A DNA stretch of 64,000 nucleotides from Rhodobacter sp. GTDB lineage: Bacteria; Pseudomonadota; Alphaproteobacteria; Rhodobacterales; Rhodobacteraceae. Under the pieces are notes generated by a model. That model was not told where the DNA came from. It made no database searches and was given only the letters and a program-made list of their open reading frames with translations. The position numbers and the translations under genes were made by a program. The DNA is taken from positions 100,089 to 164,088 of the forward strand of contig JADCEN010000033.1 in NCBI GenBank assembly GCA_020250175.1, read 5' to 3'. This document shows, piece by piece, positions 46,054-56,844 of the stretch; within the stretch, counting starts at the first letter, position 1; each line of letters begins with the position of its first letter.

Positions 46054-46130
46054 GGGCCGCCCGGACGATCTGCCAGTGGCATTTCGAAAAACACCGTCGC
46101 AGACATCGTCTATCGGCACAGGCACATCTT

Positions 46131-46712
46131 ATGACACGACTTAGAAAAGCTCTTCTGGTTTGCGCGATGTCCGCCATAGCGCTGTTTCTCGCAGCCTGTG
46201 TTTTTTACAAGCCACTGCGCGTCCTCACGCCTGAAACCTTCGGCCTGACCTGCATCACCACTGACCTGTGCGTCGAGGATACCTCCACCGTCGCCGAGGC
46301 GACCCGGCTCAGGGACGACGCTTTAAATTTTGTTGCCGCAAATGTAGGCCCCATTGATCAACCACCGCGTGTTCTGTTTTGCAGCTCGGAAGACTGCTTT
46401 GCCCGTTTCGGAAATCCAGCTGTGGCTGCCCTGTATTTCTGGGGTCTCGATACCCTGCTCATCAACGATAAATGGTGGCAAGACTACATCCTGCGTCACG
46501 AGCTGATCCATCATTGGCAGGTCGAGCAGTTCGGTCTCGTCCAGGCCAGCCGGTTGCCGCGATGGTACATCGAGGGCATGGCCTATTCCATCAGCCAAGA
46601 CCCCAGAAACCCGTTGCCACGAAAGGATATTCAGGCCTGGCGCGATCAATTCAACACATGGATGGAACAGGGCAACGAGTGGCGCCAACCACCCCGACAA
46701 CAGGGCTTGTGA
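46131..46712 (+). CDS. Lipoprotein with HExxH zinc-protease motif
   Basis: A 193-residue protein. Signal peptide with lipobox FLAAC, the Cys at residue 23. HELIHHW at residues 123-129 is an HExxH zinc motif, and the following WYIEGMAYS (Glu148) provides a third ligand in gluzincin fashion. It could be a small envelope metallopeptidase; the W-x-x-E-G-x-A pattern is typical of peptidase-MA-like families. Base composition is visibly lower in GC than neighbours, so it may be acquired. It lies alone after the ccm operon, convergent with acnA. The substrate is unknown. Confidence 0.7.
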   Translation: MTRLRKALLVCAMSAIALFLAACVFYKPLRVLTPETFGLTCITTDLCVEDTSTVAEATRLRDDALNFVAANVGPIDQPPRVLFCSSEDCFARFGNPAVAALYFWGLDTLLINDKWWQDYILRHELIHHWQVEQFGLVQASRLPRWYIEGMAYSISQDPRNPLPRKDIQAWRDQFNTWMEQGNEWRQPPRQQGL

Positions 46713-46815
46713 TACGATTTGGCCCCTGCCTTGGCAGCGGCGGGCGCGCAGGCAGAAGAGTTTCCCGCTTTCCGGTCAGCCAGCCCCTGCGGCCGGCACT
46801 TTTCCAGCACCCTCC

Positions 46816-49506
<2,691 letters not shown>

Positions 49507-49702
49507 TCTGGCCTCCTGGCTGTGACGCGGGCGGGGAAGGGTGCAAAAGAGTCGCGATATTGGTATGCAATTGTATGCCGAAAATCCAGTCCCTTTGCGC
49601 CCGAAGGGCCGACAGATCACAGCCTGGCACGGAAACCCTCGCAATTCATTGATTGGCGGATGCCGGACCAGATGGCTAGAACGAACCCCAGTCGGAGACA
49701 GG

Positions 49703-50419
49703 ATGAACCCCATGCGACATATCGTCAGCGCCACGTTCGGACTGTGCCTTGCTGCTGCGGGCATGGCCGGGGCGCAGCCGACGTCACGGTCTGCGGTGGT
49801 GGTCGAACTGTTCACCTCGCAGGGCTGCGCATCCTGCCCGCCCGCTGATGATTTCTTCGCGGAACTGGTCAGCGACCCGGATGTGATCCCGCTGGCGCTG
49901 CATGTGGACTACTGGGATTACATCGGTTGGCCAGACAAATTCGCCGATCCGGCATTCACCGACCGGCAGAAGGCCTATGCCCGCATGGTCGGCAGCCGGA
50001 TGATCTACACCCCGCAGTTGATCGTCGGCGGTCTGGACCAGGTCGAAGGCAATCAGCCGGCCGAGGTTGAGGCGCTGATCCGCCGCCACCTTGACGCAGT
50101 CCGGTCAGTGACGCTGACACTGGAACGCCAGGGTGACAAGATCTTGATCCGCGCCGTGTCGCAGCGGGCCTTTGCAGAACCGGTGCGGGTGCAACTGGTC
50201 CGCTTCCGCCCGGAAGAGACCGTGGAGATCGAACGCGGCGAGAATGCGGGGCGGACGGTGACCTACCGCAATATCGTCACCTCCTGGCAGGCGCTGGGGG
50301 ACTGGACCGGCGAGGCACCGCTTGACCTGCAAGCGCAGGCCCCCGGCGCGGACCCGGCTGTGGTCATCCTGCAGGAAACCGGCCCCTCGGCCATTCTTGC
50401 GGCGGCGCGGATCGACTGA
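49703..50419 (+). CDS. DUF1223 thioredoxin-like secreted protein
   Basis: A 238-residue protein. The signal peptide ends about AGAQP (residue 26). The mature part starts [20 protein letters not shown], with a CxxC pair typical of DUF1223, followed by [12 protein letters not shown] and YTPQLIVGG. Family members have a thioredoxin-related fold and unknown function. The ATG at 49703 follows GGAGACAGG; a second ATG nine bases on is possible. Its stop directly abuts that of the convergent acyltransferase gene. Confidence 0.88.
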   Translation: MNPMRHIVSATFGLCLAAAGMAGAQPTSRSAVVVELFTSQGCASCPPADDFFAELVSDPDVIPLALHVDYWDYIGWPDKFADPAFTDRQKAYARMVGSRMIYTPQLIVGGLDQVEGNQPAEVEALIRRHLDAVRSVTLTLERQGDKILIRAVSQRAFAEPVRVQLVRFRPEETVEIERGENAGRTVTYRNIVTSWQALGDWTGEAPLDLQAQAPGADPAVVILQETGPSAILAAARID

Positions 50420-51292
50420 TCACGCCTTCCAGCGGCGATGGATCCACAACCATTGGTCCAGATGCTGGCGTACCAGAGCCTCGAGATTGTCGTTCAGGGC
50501 CTGGGTCATCGCCTCGGGCGTGCCGGGCGAAATGGGGGATTCGACGACGATCTGGAAGTCGAGCCCGTTTTCAAGGCGGATGGCATAGATCGGGATCAGC
50601 AGCGCATCATATTTGATCGCCAATTCGGCGGCCGACAACGCAGTCAACGCATCATGCCCGAAAAAGGACAGCCGCGCGCCATGGCCCATGTGCTGGTCTA
50701 TCAGCAGGCCCAGCATCCCGCCGCCGCGCAGGAAGCGGATCATCCCCGCCATGCCGCGCTTGTCACGGGGAAACAGCGGCGTTCCCAGTTTGGAGATTGC
50801 CGCCACGTAATGTTCGTTGAAATAGGGGTTCATCATCGGGCGGTACAGGCCGCCGAACGGGTAGCCGCGCCTGATCAGAGCGGCGCGGCCCGCATCATGG
50901 TTGCCGATATGCCCGGAGACGACGATGACGGGGCGCCTGGCGGCAATCGCCCTGTCCAGGTCTGCCATGCCGGGGCCGGACAGCGGGTGCCTCATGGCCC
51001 GTTCAATCAATTCCTCGCCGGAATACATCTCGATCAGGGTGCGGCCCGCGTTGTTGGGTACGGCCCGGCTCAGGCGCCTTACTTCTGATTCCGGCAGGTC
51101 GGGCAGGATTTTCGCCAGATTCTCGCGCACGCGCCGGTCGTACCCCGCCAGCGGGCCGATGACTCGGCCCAAGAGCCAGCCGCACAGCCTGACCCGCCAG
51201 GTGTATGGCATGCACAGCAGAACCCAGATCACGCCGCGCAGCGCCTGATCCTGCAGCCGCAGGCCCGGCTTGAAGGACTTGGCTTTTGTCAT
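50420..51292 (-). CDS. Lysophospholipid/lipid A acyltransferase family protein (LpxL/HtrB-like)
   Basis: A 290-residue membrane-associated acyltransferase of the LpxL/LpxM (HtrB) family. HIGNHDAG near residue 125 is the catalytic H-x4-D box (variant HxGNxD), GGLYRPMMNPYFNEHY follows, and RGMAGMIRFLRGGGMLGLLIDQ matches the third motif. It is expected to add a secondary acyl chain to lipid A or an ornithine lipid-type acceptor. The ATG at 51292 overlaps the upstream EamA stop by four bases. The track frame is too long. Which acyl chain is used is unknown. Confidence 0.87.
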   Translation of the reverse strand: MTKAKSFKPGLRLQDQALRGVIWVLLCMPYTWRVRLCGWLLGRVIGPLAGYDRRVRENLAKILPDLPESEVRRLSRAVPNNAGRTLIEMYSGEELIERAMRHPLSGPGMADLDRAIAARRPVIVVSGHIGNHDAGRAALIRRGYPFGGLYRPMMNPYFNEHYVAAISKLGTPLFPRDKRGMAGMIRFLRGGGMLGLLIDQHMGHGARLSFFGHDALTALSAAELAIKYDALLIPIYAIRLENGLDFQIVVESPISPGTPEAMTQALNDNLEALVRQHLDQWLWIHRRWKA

Positions 51293-52194
51293 CCCGCCTC
51301 GTTCGCCGCACCGGTGCGAGCGGCCCGTGTTTCCTGCCGCCACACATAAAGCCCGGCCGAAACGATCACAAGCGCACCCAGGATTGTGGCGGGGTCGGGG
51401 TAGTCGCCGTAAAGCACGATCCCCCAGCCGATGGCAAAGAGGATGCCCGCATAGGCGAAAGGTGCCACTGCCGCCGCCTCGGCCAGAGAGAAGGACCGGA
51501 TGATGCACAGCTGGGCAACGGTGCCCAGCACCCCAAGGGCTGCAAACCGCCAGAGATCGGCAGGATCGATATCGACCCACAGGACGGGCAGGGTGACGCC
51601 GCTGGCCAGCGTCCCGAAACCCGCCGTGTAAAGCATCGATGTCCAGGGCGTCTCGAACGGGCCGACCCGGCGGGTGATCAGCGCGCTGCCTGCATAGCAG
51701 ACGGCCGCCGCAATCGGCAGCAGCGCGGGCAGTGTCAGCACACCGGAGCCGGGCCGGATCACGATCATTGCGCCGATCATCGCCAGCACGACGCCGAACA
51801 GCCGGTCGCGCCCCAGCCGCTCGCCCAGGAACAGGGCAGCCCCCAGCGTGATCAGCACAGGATTGATGTCGGTCAGCGCCTGCGCCTCGGCCAGTCCGAT
51901 ATAGGTCAGGCTGGCAAAGAACAGGGCGACGGTGGCGAATTGCAGCACTGCCCGCGCCAGGTGCAGGCCGGCAAAGCGGGTGCGCAGCGCCGGCCCGGTC
52001 GCGCCGCGCAGGATCAGCAGCACCAGCACGATCTGCCCCGAAAAGCGAAAGAAGACCACCTGAAACACCGGATACCCCCCCACCAGACCCTTTGCCACGG
52101 CATCCATCGTGGTGAAGAACAGCACCGCCACCACCATCAGAAGAATGCCGCGCGCCGTGTGGGTCGCTGCGGCGGCAGGAAGGGGCAAGGGCAT
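51289..52194 (-). CDS. EamA-family (DMT) transporter
   Basis: A protein of about 301 residues with ten hydrophobic helices in two EamA repeats, a drug/metabolite transporter. The first repeat includes FFTTMDAVAKGLVGGYPVFQ, the second begins near PIAAAVCYAGSALITRRVG. The ATG at 52194 is the best internal start; the track start at 52251 adds a hydrophilic leader. The substrate cannot be named. It leads a two-gene unit with the acyltransferase. Confidence 0.85.
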   Translation of the reverse strand: MPLPLPAAAATHTARGILLMVVAVLFFTTMDAVAKGLVGGYPVFQVVFFRFSGQIVLVLLILRGATGPALRTRFAGLHLARAVLQFATVALFFASLTYIGLAEAQALTDINPVLITLGAALFLGERLGRDRLFGVVLAMIGAMIVIRPGSGVLTLPALLPIAAAVCYAGSALITRRVGPFETPWTSMLYTAGFGTLASGVTLPVLWVDIDPADLWRFAALGVLGTVAQLCIIRSFSLAEAAAVAPFAYAGILFAIGWGIVLYGDYPDPATILGALVIVSAGLYVWRQETRAARTGAANEAG

Positions 52195-52275
52195 GAAGAG
52201 GGTCCGATCCGAAGACGGGGGAACCCTAGAATGCAGGCATCGCCGGGACAAGGGCCGGTCGTGCGTGTCTGGCCG

Positions 52276-53343
52276 TCAATCTTCCGCAGGCACCACAAAG
52301 GCCAGTTCGCCGGTTGCCTCGAGTTCCCGGATCGCGGTGATGATCGCACCCTGTGCCTCTTCGGCGTCCTTTTCCCTGACCGCACCACGGTCCGCCACCT
52401 CGTCGCGGATCGATTGCGCCAGACGCTGGGACAGGTTTTCCAGAAGGAAGGTGCCGGCGGCGGCAAGTTCGTCTGTCGTTGCCCCGGCTACGGCGGTGAC
52501 CAGCACCGCCTGATCGACCACGCGGACGATCTTCGGCACATCGCGCCCCGCGATCCGGTGCGGGATATGCACGAAGGTAAAGATGGCGCGCCGCACCTTT
52601 CGGGCGAAGTCCGCATCGGTTTCGTCCAGACCCTTGAGAACCTCATCCCGCGTCGCGGCCGCAGTGACATTCAGGATCGCCCCTACGCGTTCCACCGGCC
52701 CGGTCTCGAAGGCGCGGGCAGGCTGGGTGTCCAGCTGGGCCGCCAGCGACTGGCCGATGCGCCGCACCGTTTCGGGGTCAACATTGCCGGTCTGGGACAC
52801 CGCATAGGCGACGCGGCGCGCCTTGTCGCCGGGCAGCCGGCCCAGAAGGCTGGCGGCCTTGGGGATGGGCAGCTTCGACAGCATGACGGCCGCCACCTCT
52901 TCGCTTTCCTCTTCCAGAACCGGCAGAAGACGGTCTTCTTCCAGCACCATGATCCGGTCCCACGGGTCTGCCTTGCCCGAGGCACCCGCCAGACGCCGCA
53001 GCCGGTTGGCGGCGGTCGTGCTGATATGCCCGTCCATCATGGTCAGCGCGCCTTCGATCCCTCCGGGAAAGGACAGGCCCACCTGCTCGAGTTCATTCAG
53101 GAATTCCTCCACCACCGCGCCCAGCGTGGTGCGGTCCACCAGGCGCATCCGACCGATCTGCTCGGTCAGGGCTGCCTGCATGTGCTCGGGCAGGGACGAC
53201 AGCGGCAAAGGCGCGCCTTCAGCCAGCAGCAGCCGGACAATGACAGCGGCCTTGACACGTCCGGTCATGGCCAAAGGCTGCCCCGGTGCCTGCTGCGGCT
53301 CTGCCAGGCGATGGGTGGTCAACTGACCCAGGGTGTTGCGCAT
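52276..53343 (-). CDS. FliG-like flagellar motor switch protein
   Basis: A 355-residue protein resembling FliG, the C-ring rotor protein that contacts the stator. The middle and C-terminal right-handed superhelices are recognisable: VAAVMLSKLPIPKAASLLGRL near residue 150, and RRAIFTFVHIPHRIAGRDVPKIVRVVD near residue 255 (quoted in parts), a counterpart of FliG's EDLVxLDDRxIQ-type torque helix. The charged residues are partly altered (HIPHRIAGRD). It is unlinked to other flagellar genes here. It may be the sole fliG or a paralogue used elsewhere. The family call is good; the role is less certain. Confidence 0.8.
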   Translation of the reverse strand: MRNTLGQLTTHRLAEPQQAPGQPLAMTGRVKAAVIVRLLLAEGAPLPLSSLPEHMQAALTEQIGRMRLVDRTTLGAVVEEFLNELEQVGLSFPGGIEGALTMMDGHISTTAANRLRRLAGASGKADPWDRIMVLEEDRLLPVLEEESEEVAAVMLSKLPIPKAASLLGRLPGDKARRVAYAVSQTGNVDPETVRRIGQSLAAQLDTQPARAFETGPVERVGAILNVTAAATRDEVLKGLDETDADFARKVRRAIFTFVHIPHRIAGRDVPKIVRVVDQAVLVTAVAGATTDELAAAGTFLLENLSQRLAQSIRDEVADRGAVREKDAEEAQGAIITAIRELEATGELAFVVPAED

Positions 53344-53400
53344 GACTGCCTTCCTTCAACGCAGGCAGATCATGCACGGGCACCGGTTAAGGCCCCGTTA

Positions 53401-53426
53401 GCAGACCCCGGTTTTCCGGGGTCTGC
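53401..53426. terminator. Perfect 11-bp hairpin upstream of the fliG-like gene
   Basis: GCAGACCCCGG and CCGGGGTCTGC form a perfect 11-base stem with a TTTT loop, just past the end of the minus-strand small secreted protein gene. It likely terminates that transcript before the fliG-like gene. No U run follows, so termination may need Rho. Confidence 0.55.
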
Positions 53427-53433
53427 CGGGATG

Positions 53434-53601
53434 TCAGCTTGTGACTTCGGGGGTGCAGGCCTGCTGTGCCGCATCCCAGACCTGGCCCGCTGCGCATTGC
53501 GAAGCGGATTGCATCTTTGCCTGGTCGCAGCCCGGCCCGGCCAGCGCAAACGTCGGCGCAAGGGTCAGGGCGATCAGGCAGAGGGTTGTCTTGATCTTCA
53601 T
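53434..53601 (-). CDS. Small secreted protein with Cys-Trp-Cys motif (short gene)
   Basis: A 55-residue protein not listed in the ORF track. ATG at 53601, signal peptide MKIKTTLCLIALTLAPTFALA, then a short mature domain containing CAAGQVWDAAQQACTP. The same C-x3-QVWD-x5-C pattern occurs in the next upstream gene (CVNGQVWDEATKSC), so these two neighbours share a small disulfide-type module. Four Cys in the mature part suggest disulfides. The two genes are probably co-transcribed (97-base gap). Function unknown. Confidence 0.72.
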   Translation of the reverse strand: MKIKTTLCLIALTLAPTFALAGPGCDQAKMQSASQCAAGQVWDAAQQACTPEVTS

Positions 53602-53697
53602 GGCGCGTCCTTTCGTTGCAGTGGAAGAAGGGAACCCCGGATCATGATTCGCGGCAAGCCCGCCGCCCCTGTGCGCCGCCGGATCACGCGATTGTCA

Positions 53698-54234
53698 TCA
53701 GTACGAGTGCGTCTGTCCGGTGCGGATGGCGCTTTCCAGGGCGGTCTCGGCCCACAGCCCCGCACCGCCGCGCGCCCGGATCTGATCCAGTTGCAGTTGC
53801 GCCAGCTCGATCTTGCCCAATTCGACATAGGCCTGCCCCAGATAGGACCGGCACAGAAGGTTGTCCGGGTTCAGCGCCAGCGCCGCATCATAGGCGGCAA
53901 GACCCTCGGCCATGCGCCCGGCCTTGCGGTTGGCAAAGCCGATATAGGTCAGGACCCGGTCGGTCTGGCCCTCGGTCATGGCCGACAGAACGATCAGCGC
54001 GTCTTCGGGGCGACCTGCCCAGGCAAGTTCGCGCACCGCCCGGAACCGCGTGTCGTCGTCCAGCTGCCCGCTTTTGGCATCCACGCAGCTTTTGGTGGCC
54101 TCGTCCCAGACCTGGCCGTTGACGCATTCGGTGCTGGTCTGGGTGGCGGGCGGCGGCTCGGTGTCGTCGCTGCCGGCGGCAAGGGCGGCAAAAGGCAGAA
54201 GGGCCAGCGTGGCAGCGGCAGCGATAGGGCGCAT
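53698..54234 (-). CDS. Secreted TPR protein with N-terminal Cys-Trp-Cys motif
   Basis: A 178-residue protein. Signal peptide MRPIAAAATLALLPFAALAA, then an acidic linker, the motif CVNGQVWDEATKSC at about residues 37-50, and tetratricopeptide repeats (RAVRELAWAGRPEDALIVLS, AGRMAEGLAAYDAALALNP, LGQAYVELGKIELAQLQLD). It is probably periplasmic and mediates protein contacts. It shares its N-terminal motif with the downstream 55-residue protein. The ATG at 54234 is chosen over a longer frame. Its partner is unknown. Confidence 0.78.
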   Translation of the reverse strand: MRPIAAAATLALLPFAALAAGSDDTEPPPATQTSTECVNGQVWDEATKSCVDAKSGQLDDDTRFRAVRELAWAGRPEDALIVLSAMTEGQTDRVLTYIGFANRKAGRMAEGLAAYDAALALNPDNLLCRSYLGQAYVELGKIELAQLQLDQIRARGGAGLWAETALESAIRTGQTHSY

Positions 54235-54323
54235 AGTCTCTCTCCTTCTTCTGATCCAAGGATAGCGCCCTTGCCGGCAAGACCGGCTCACGTTCGCGTG
54301 ACGGCCCGGGTTGGCGGGGGGCG

Positions 54324-55628
54324 TCATGCCCCGAAGACGCGCGCGAAGATCGTGTCGACATGCCGGGTGTGATAGCCAAGGTCAAACTTCGCCTCGATCT
54401 CGGCGGGTGGCAGTGCTGCTGTCACCTCGGGGTCGGCCAGAAGCTCGGTCTTGAAATCCGCCCCCTGGTCCCAGACCTTCATCGCGTTGCGCTGCACCAG
54501 ACGATAGGCGTCCTCGCGGCTGAGTCCGGCCTGGGTCAGGGCCAGCAGGACGCGCTGGCTCATCACCAGACCGCGGAACCTGTTCAGGTTGGCCAGCATG
54601 GTGTCGGGGTAGATCACCAGCTTTTCGATGACACCCGCCAGCCGGTGCAGCGCGAAATCCAGCGTGATCGTCGCATCCGGCCCGATGGCCCGTTCCACCG
54701 AGGAATGGCTGATGTCCCGTTCATGCCACAGCGCCACGTTTTCCATGGCCGGGATCACCGCCATGCGCACCAGCCGCGCAAGGCCCGTCAGGTTTTCCGA
54801 CAACACCGGGTTGCGCTTGTGCGGCATGGCGCTGCTGCCCTTCTGGCCGGGGGAAAAGAATTCTTCCGCCTCCAGCACTTCGGTGCGCTGCATGTGGCGG
54901 ATTTCGACGGCGATGTTTTCGATCCCCGAAGCGATGACGCCCAGCGTCGCAAAGAACATCGCATGCCGGTCGCGCGGGATCACCTGGGTGCTGATCGGTT
55001 CCGGCACCAGCCCCATCATCGCGCAGACATGCGCTTCGACCGCAGGATCGATATTGGCGAAGGTTCCGACGGCCCCCGATATGGCCCCGGTCGCAATTTC
55101 CGAACGCGCGTTCACCAAACGCGCCCGGTTGCGGGACATCTCGGCATAGAAGCGGGCAAAGGTCAGGCCCATGGTCGTGGGTTCGGCATGAATGCCGTGG
55201 CTGCGCCCGATGCGCGGGGTGTGCCTGTGTTCCAGCGCGCGGGCTTTCAGCGCCGCCAGCACCCGGTCGAGGCCCATCAGCAGCAGGTCGCTGGCGCGGC
55301 ACAGCTGGATGTTCAGCGTTGTGTCCAGAACATCGGAACTGGTCATGCCCTGGTGCACGAAACGCGCCTCGTCCGCGCCGATATGTTCGGCCAGATGGGT
55401 CAGGAACGCGATCACGTCATGCCGGGTGACCGACTCGATCTCGTCGATCCGCGCCACGTCAAAGGTCACGTCCCTGGCCCGCCACACCGCTTCGGCGTTG
55501 GCCTTTGGAATCACGCCCAGGGCGGCCTGGGCATCGCAGGCATGGGCCTCGATCTCGAACCAGATGCGGAACCGGGTTTCGGGCGACCACAGGGCCACCA
55601 TCTCGGGGCGGGAATAGCGCGGGATCAT
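54324..55628 (-). CDS. purB: Adenylosuccinate lyase
   Basis: A 434-residue enzyme of the fumarase/aspartase superfamily. It catalyses two steps of purine biosynthesis, releasing fumarate from SAICAR and from adenylosuccinate. The superfamily signature is GSSAMPHKRNPVLSE near residue 260. The N-terminal MIPRYSRPEMVALWSPETRF is standard, and the active-site His lies in RIGRSHGIHAEPTTMGL. It is a single gene in this window. No abnormality is seen. Confidence 0.97.
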   Translation of the reverse strand: MIPRYSRPEMVALWSPETRFRIWFEIEAHACDAQAALGVIPKANAEAVWRARDVTFDVARIDEIESVTRHDVIAFLTHLAEHIGADEARFVHQGMTSSDVLDTTLNIQLCRASDLLLMGLDRVLAALKARALEHRHTPRIGRSHGIHAEPTTMGLTFARFYAEMSRNRARLVNARSEIATGAISGAVGTFANIDPAVEAHVCAMMGLVPEPISTQVIPRDRHAMFFATLGVIASGIENIAVEIRHMQRTEVLEAEEFFSPGQKGSSAMPHKRNPVLSENLTGLARLVRMAVIPAMENVALWHERDISHSSVERAIGPDATITLDFALHRLAGVIEKLVIYPDTMLANLNRFRGLVMSQRVLLALTQAGLSREDAYRLVQRNAMKVWDQGADFKTELLADPEVTAALPPAEIEAKFDLGYHTRHVDTIFARVFGA

Positions 55629-56037
55629 CGGCAGGCCTTTCAGGTGCGGGGGCGGGCGCGGTCGGCATAGTCGCCACCGGCCAGCCTGGCAAGGACCGGT
55701 CCTGGCACATGACCGCCGTCAGACCCGCCTGCGCTGTCTGCTCTGCCCTGTCCCGCAGGTGCCGGATATCTGGCCCGTGCGGGCCGGGCCGGAAGTCAGG
55801 CGGCCCCGTCGGCCCCGGTCCCGGGCCGTCCGGAAGGCCCCCGGCAGGAGTGGAAGGCCTGCGGCTGCACGATGCCGGGGGGGGCCGGAAGGTGCGCTGG
55901 CCCGCGCCCTCTTCGGTCCGGCCCCGTTCGCAAGGCCGGGGTCGGGACTGACCACAGGGCCTTGATATCTGCTTTACGGGCCGGGGCGGATCGGTCACGA
56001 TGTGGCGGTCTGCCGATTTGCAGGAAGGAGGGTGAGG
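55629..56037. other. Gene-free stretch upstream of purB
   Basis: About 400 bases between purB and the CDGSH gene, read away from both starts. It is very GC-rich with no domain-bearing frame and no strong hairpin. It must hold both divergent promoters, but none could be assigned. A GGAAGGAGG ribosome-binding site for the CDGSH gene lies at its right end. Confidence 0.6.
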
Positions 56038-56676
56038 ATGGTTGAAGTCGTACAGGGCCGCGAGGTGACGATCACCTTTGATGCCAAGCGCTGCGTGCAT
56101 TCGCGCAACTGCGTGCTGGGGCACCCCGAGGTGTTCGTGCCCAACGTCAAGGGGGACTGGATCTATCCCGACGCCGCCCCCGCCGGGACCGTGCTGCGGA
56201 TTGGGCTGGCCTGCCCATCGGGTGCCATCCGCGTCACCCGCAATGACGGTTCCGCCACATCCGAGGTGCCGCCTGCGGTCAACACGCTGCGCCTTCGCGA
56301 AAACGGCCCCCTGTCGCTTGAGGCGCCGATGCTGATCGGCGGCGTTGCGGCAAGCAGTGTGCGCGCCACCCTGTGCCGCTGCGGCGCGTCGCGCAATAAG
56401 CCCTATTGCGATGGCAGCCACGCCGAGGCCGGATTTACCGCCACCGGTGAGACGCCGGTGAAAGAGTCTGAGCCGCTGGCTGCGCGTGATGGGCCGGTCG
56501 AGGTTGTGCCATTGCCGAACGGACCGCTGAAACTGGCCGGAAATGTCGAGGTCGTCTCGGGCACCGGCAAGACGCTGAACCGGGCGACCCAGTTGTTCCT
56601 GTGCCGCTGCGGCCAGTCAAAGACCAAGCCCTATTGCGATGGCAGCCACAAGGCGGCGGGCTTCGTGGCCGACTGA
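56038..56676 (+). CDS. Triple iron-sulfur protein: ferredoxin-like plus two CDGSH domains
   Basis: A 212-residue cytosolic protein with three predicted cluster sites. Residues 15-70 form a Fer4_19-type (DUF1271) domain with KRCVHSRNCVLG and LACPSGAI. Residues about 110-130 hold the first CDGSH finger, LCRCGASRNKPYCDGSH. Residues about 190-210 hold the second, LCRCGQSKTKPYCDGSH. Each CDGSH supplies three Cys and one His for a 2Fe-2S cluster. The ATG at 56038 follows AAGGAGG. Proteins of this layout are found in bacteria, but their redox partners are unknown. Confidence 0.9.
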   Translation: MVEVVQGREVTITFDAKRCVHSRNCVLGHPEVFVPNVKGDWIYPDAAPAGTVLRIGLACPSGAIRVTRNDGSATSEVPPAVNTLRLRENGPLSLEAPMLIGGVAASSVRATLCRCGASRNKPYCDGSHAEAGFTATGETPVKESEPLAARDGPVEVVPLPNGPLKLAGNVEVVSGTGKTLNRATQLFLCRCGQSKTKPYCDGSHKAAGFVAD

Positions 56677-56683
56677 CCCCGCA

Positions 56684-56711
56684 GACCGCGCCGTCCTGAC
56701 ACGGCGCGGTC
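56684..56711 (+). terminator. Hairpin after the CDGSH gene
   Basis: GACCGCGCCGT and ACGGCGCGGTC form a perfect 11-base stem with a CCTGAC loop, starting eight bases after the CDGSH stop. A short ATTTTT lies ten bases further on. It is a likely terminator for that gene. Confidence 0.65.
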
Positions 56712-56718
56712 ACCGCTG

Positions 56719-56792
56719 CGATTTTTCTGCGAAAAATCCCAAAGGCGGCACGGTAGCCAGCCGTAGACGTGGGATTTTTCGCAGAAAAATCG
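56719..56792. repeat. 23-bp inverted repeat with nested palindromes
   Basis: CGATTTTTCTGCGAAAAATCCCA (shown only in its first arm, 56719-56741) is mirrored exactly at 56770-56792. Each arm itself folds: ATTTTTC-TGC-GAAAAAT. The spacer is 28 bases. The AT-rich arms stand out from the GC-rich surroundings. It sits between the convergent CDGSH and dddP genes, so it may be a bidirectional terminator or the remnant of a small mobile element. Confidence 0.75.
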
Positions 56793-56844
56793 TCGCAGGA
56801 ACCGGCGCAGGCCGCCGCGCCGGCATCCGGTCGGGCAGCCCCGG

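Noticed and set aside
49561-49580. GTATGC direct repeat between acnA and the DUF1223 gene
   Set aside because: Two six-base copies around an AATT core are too short to claim an operator without comparison.
51286-54372. 1028-codon open frame on the plus strand
   Set aside because: It runs antisense through the EamA, fliG-like and TPR genes and has His/Arg/Gln-rich composition typical of shadow frames.
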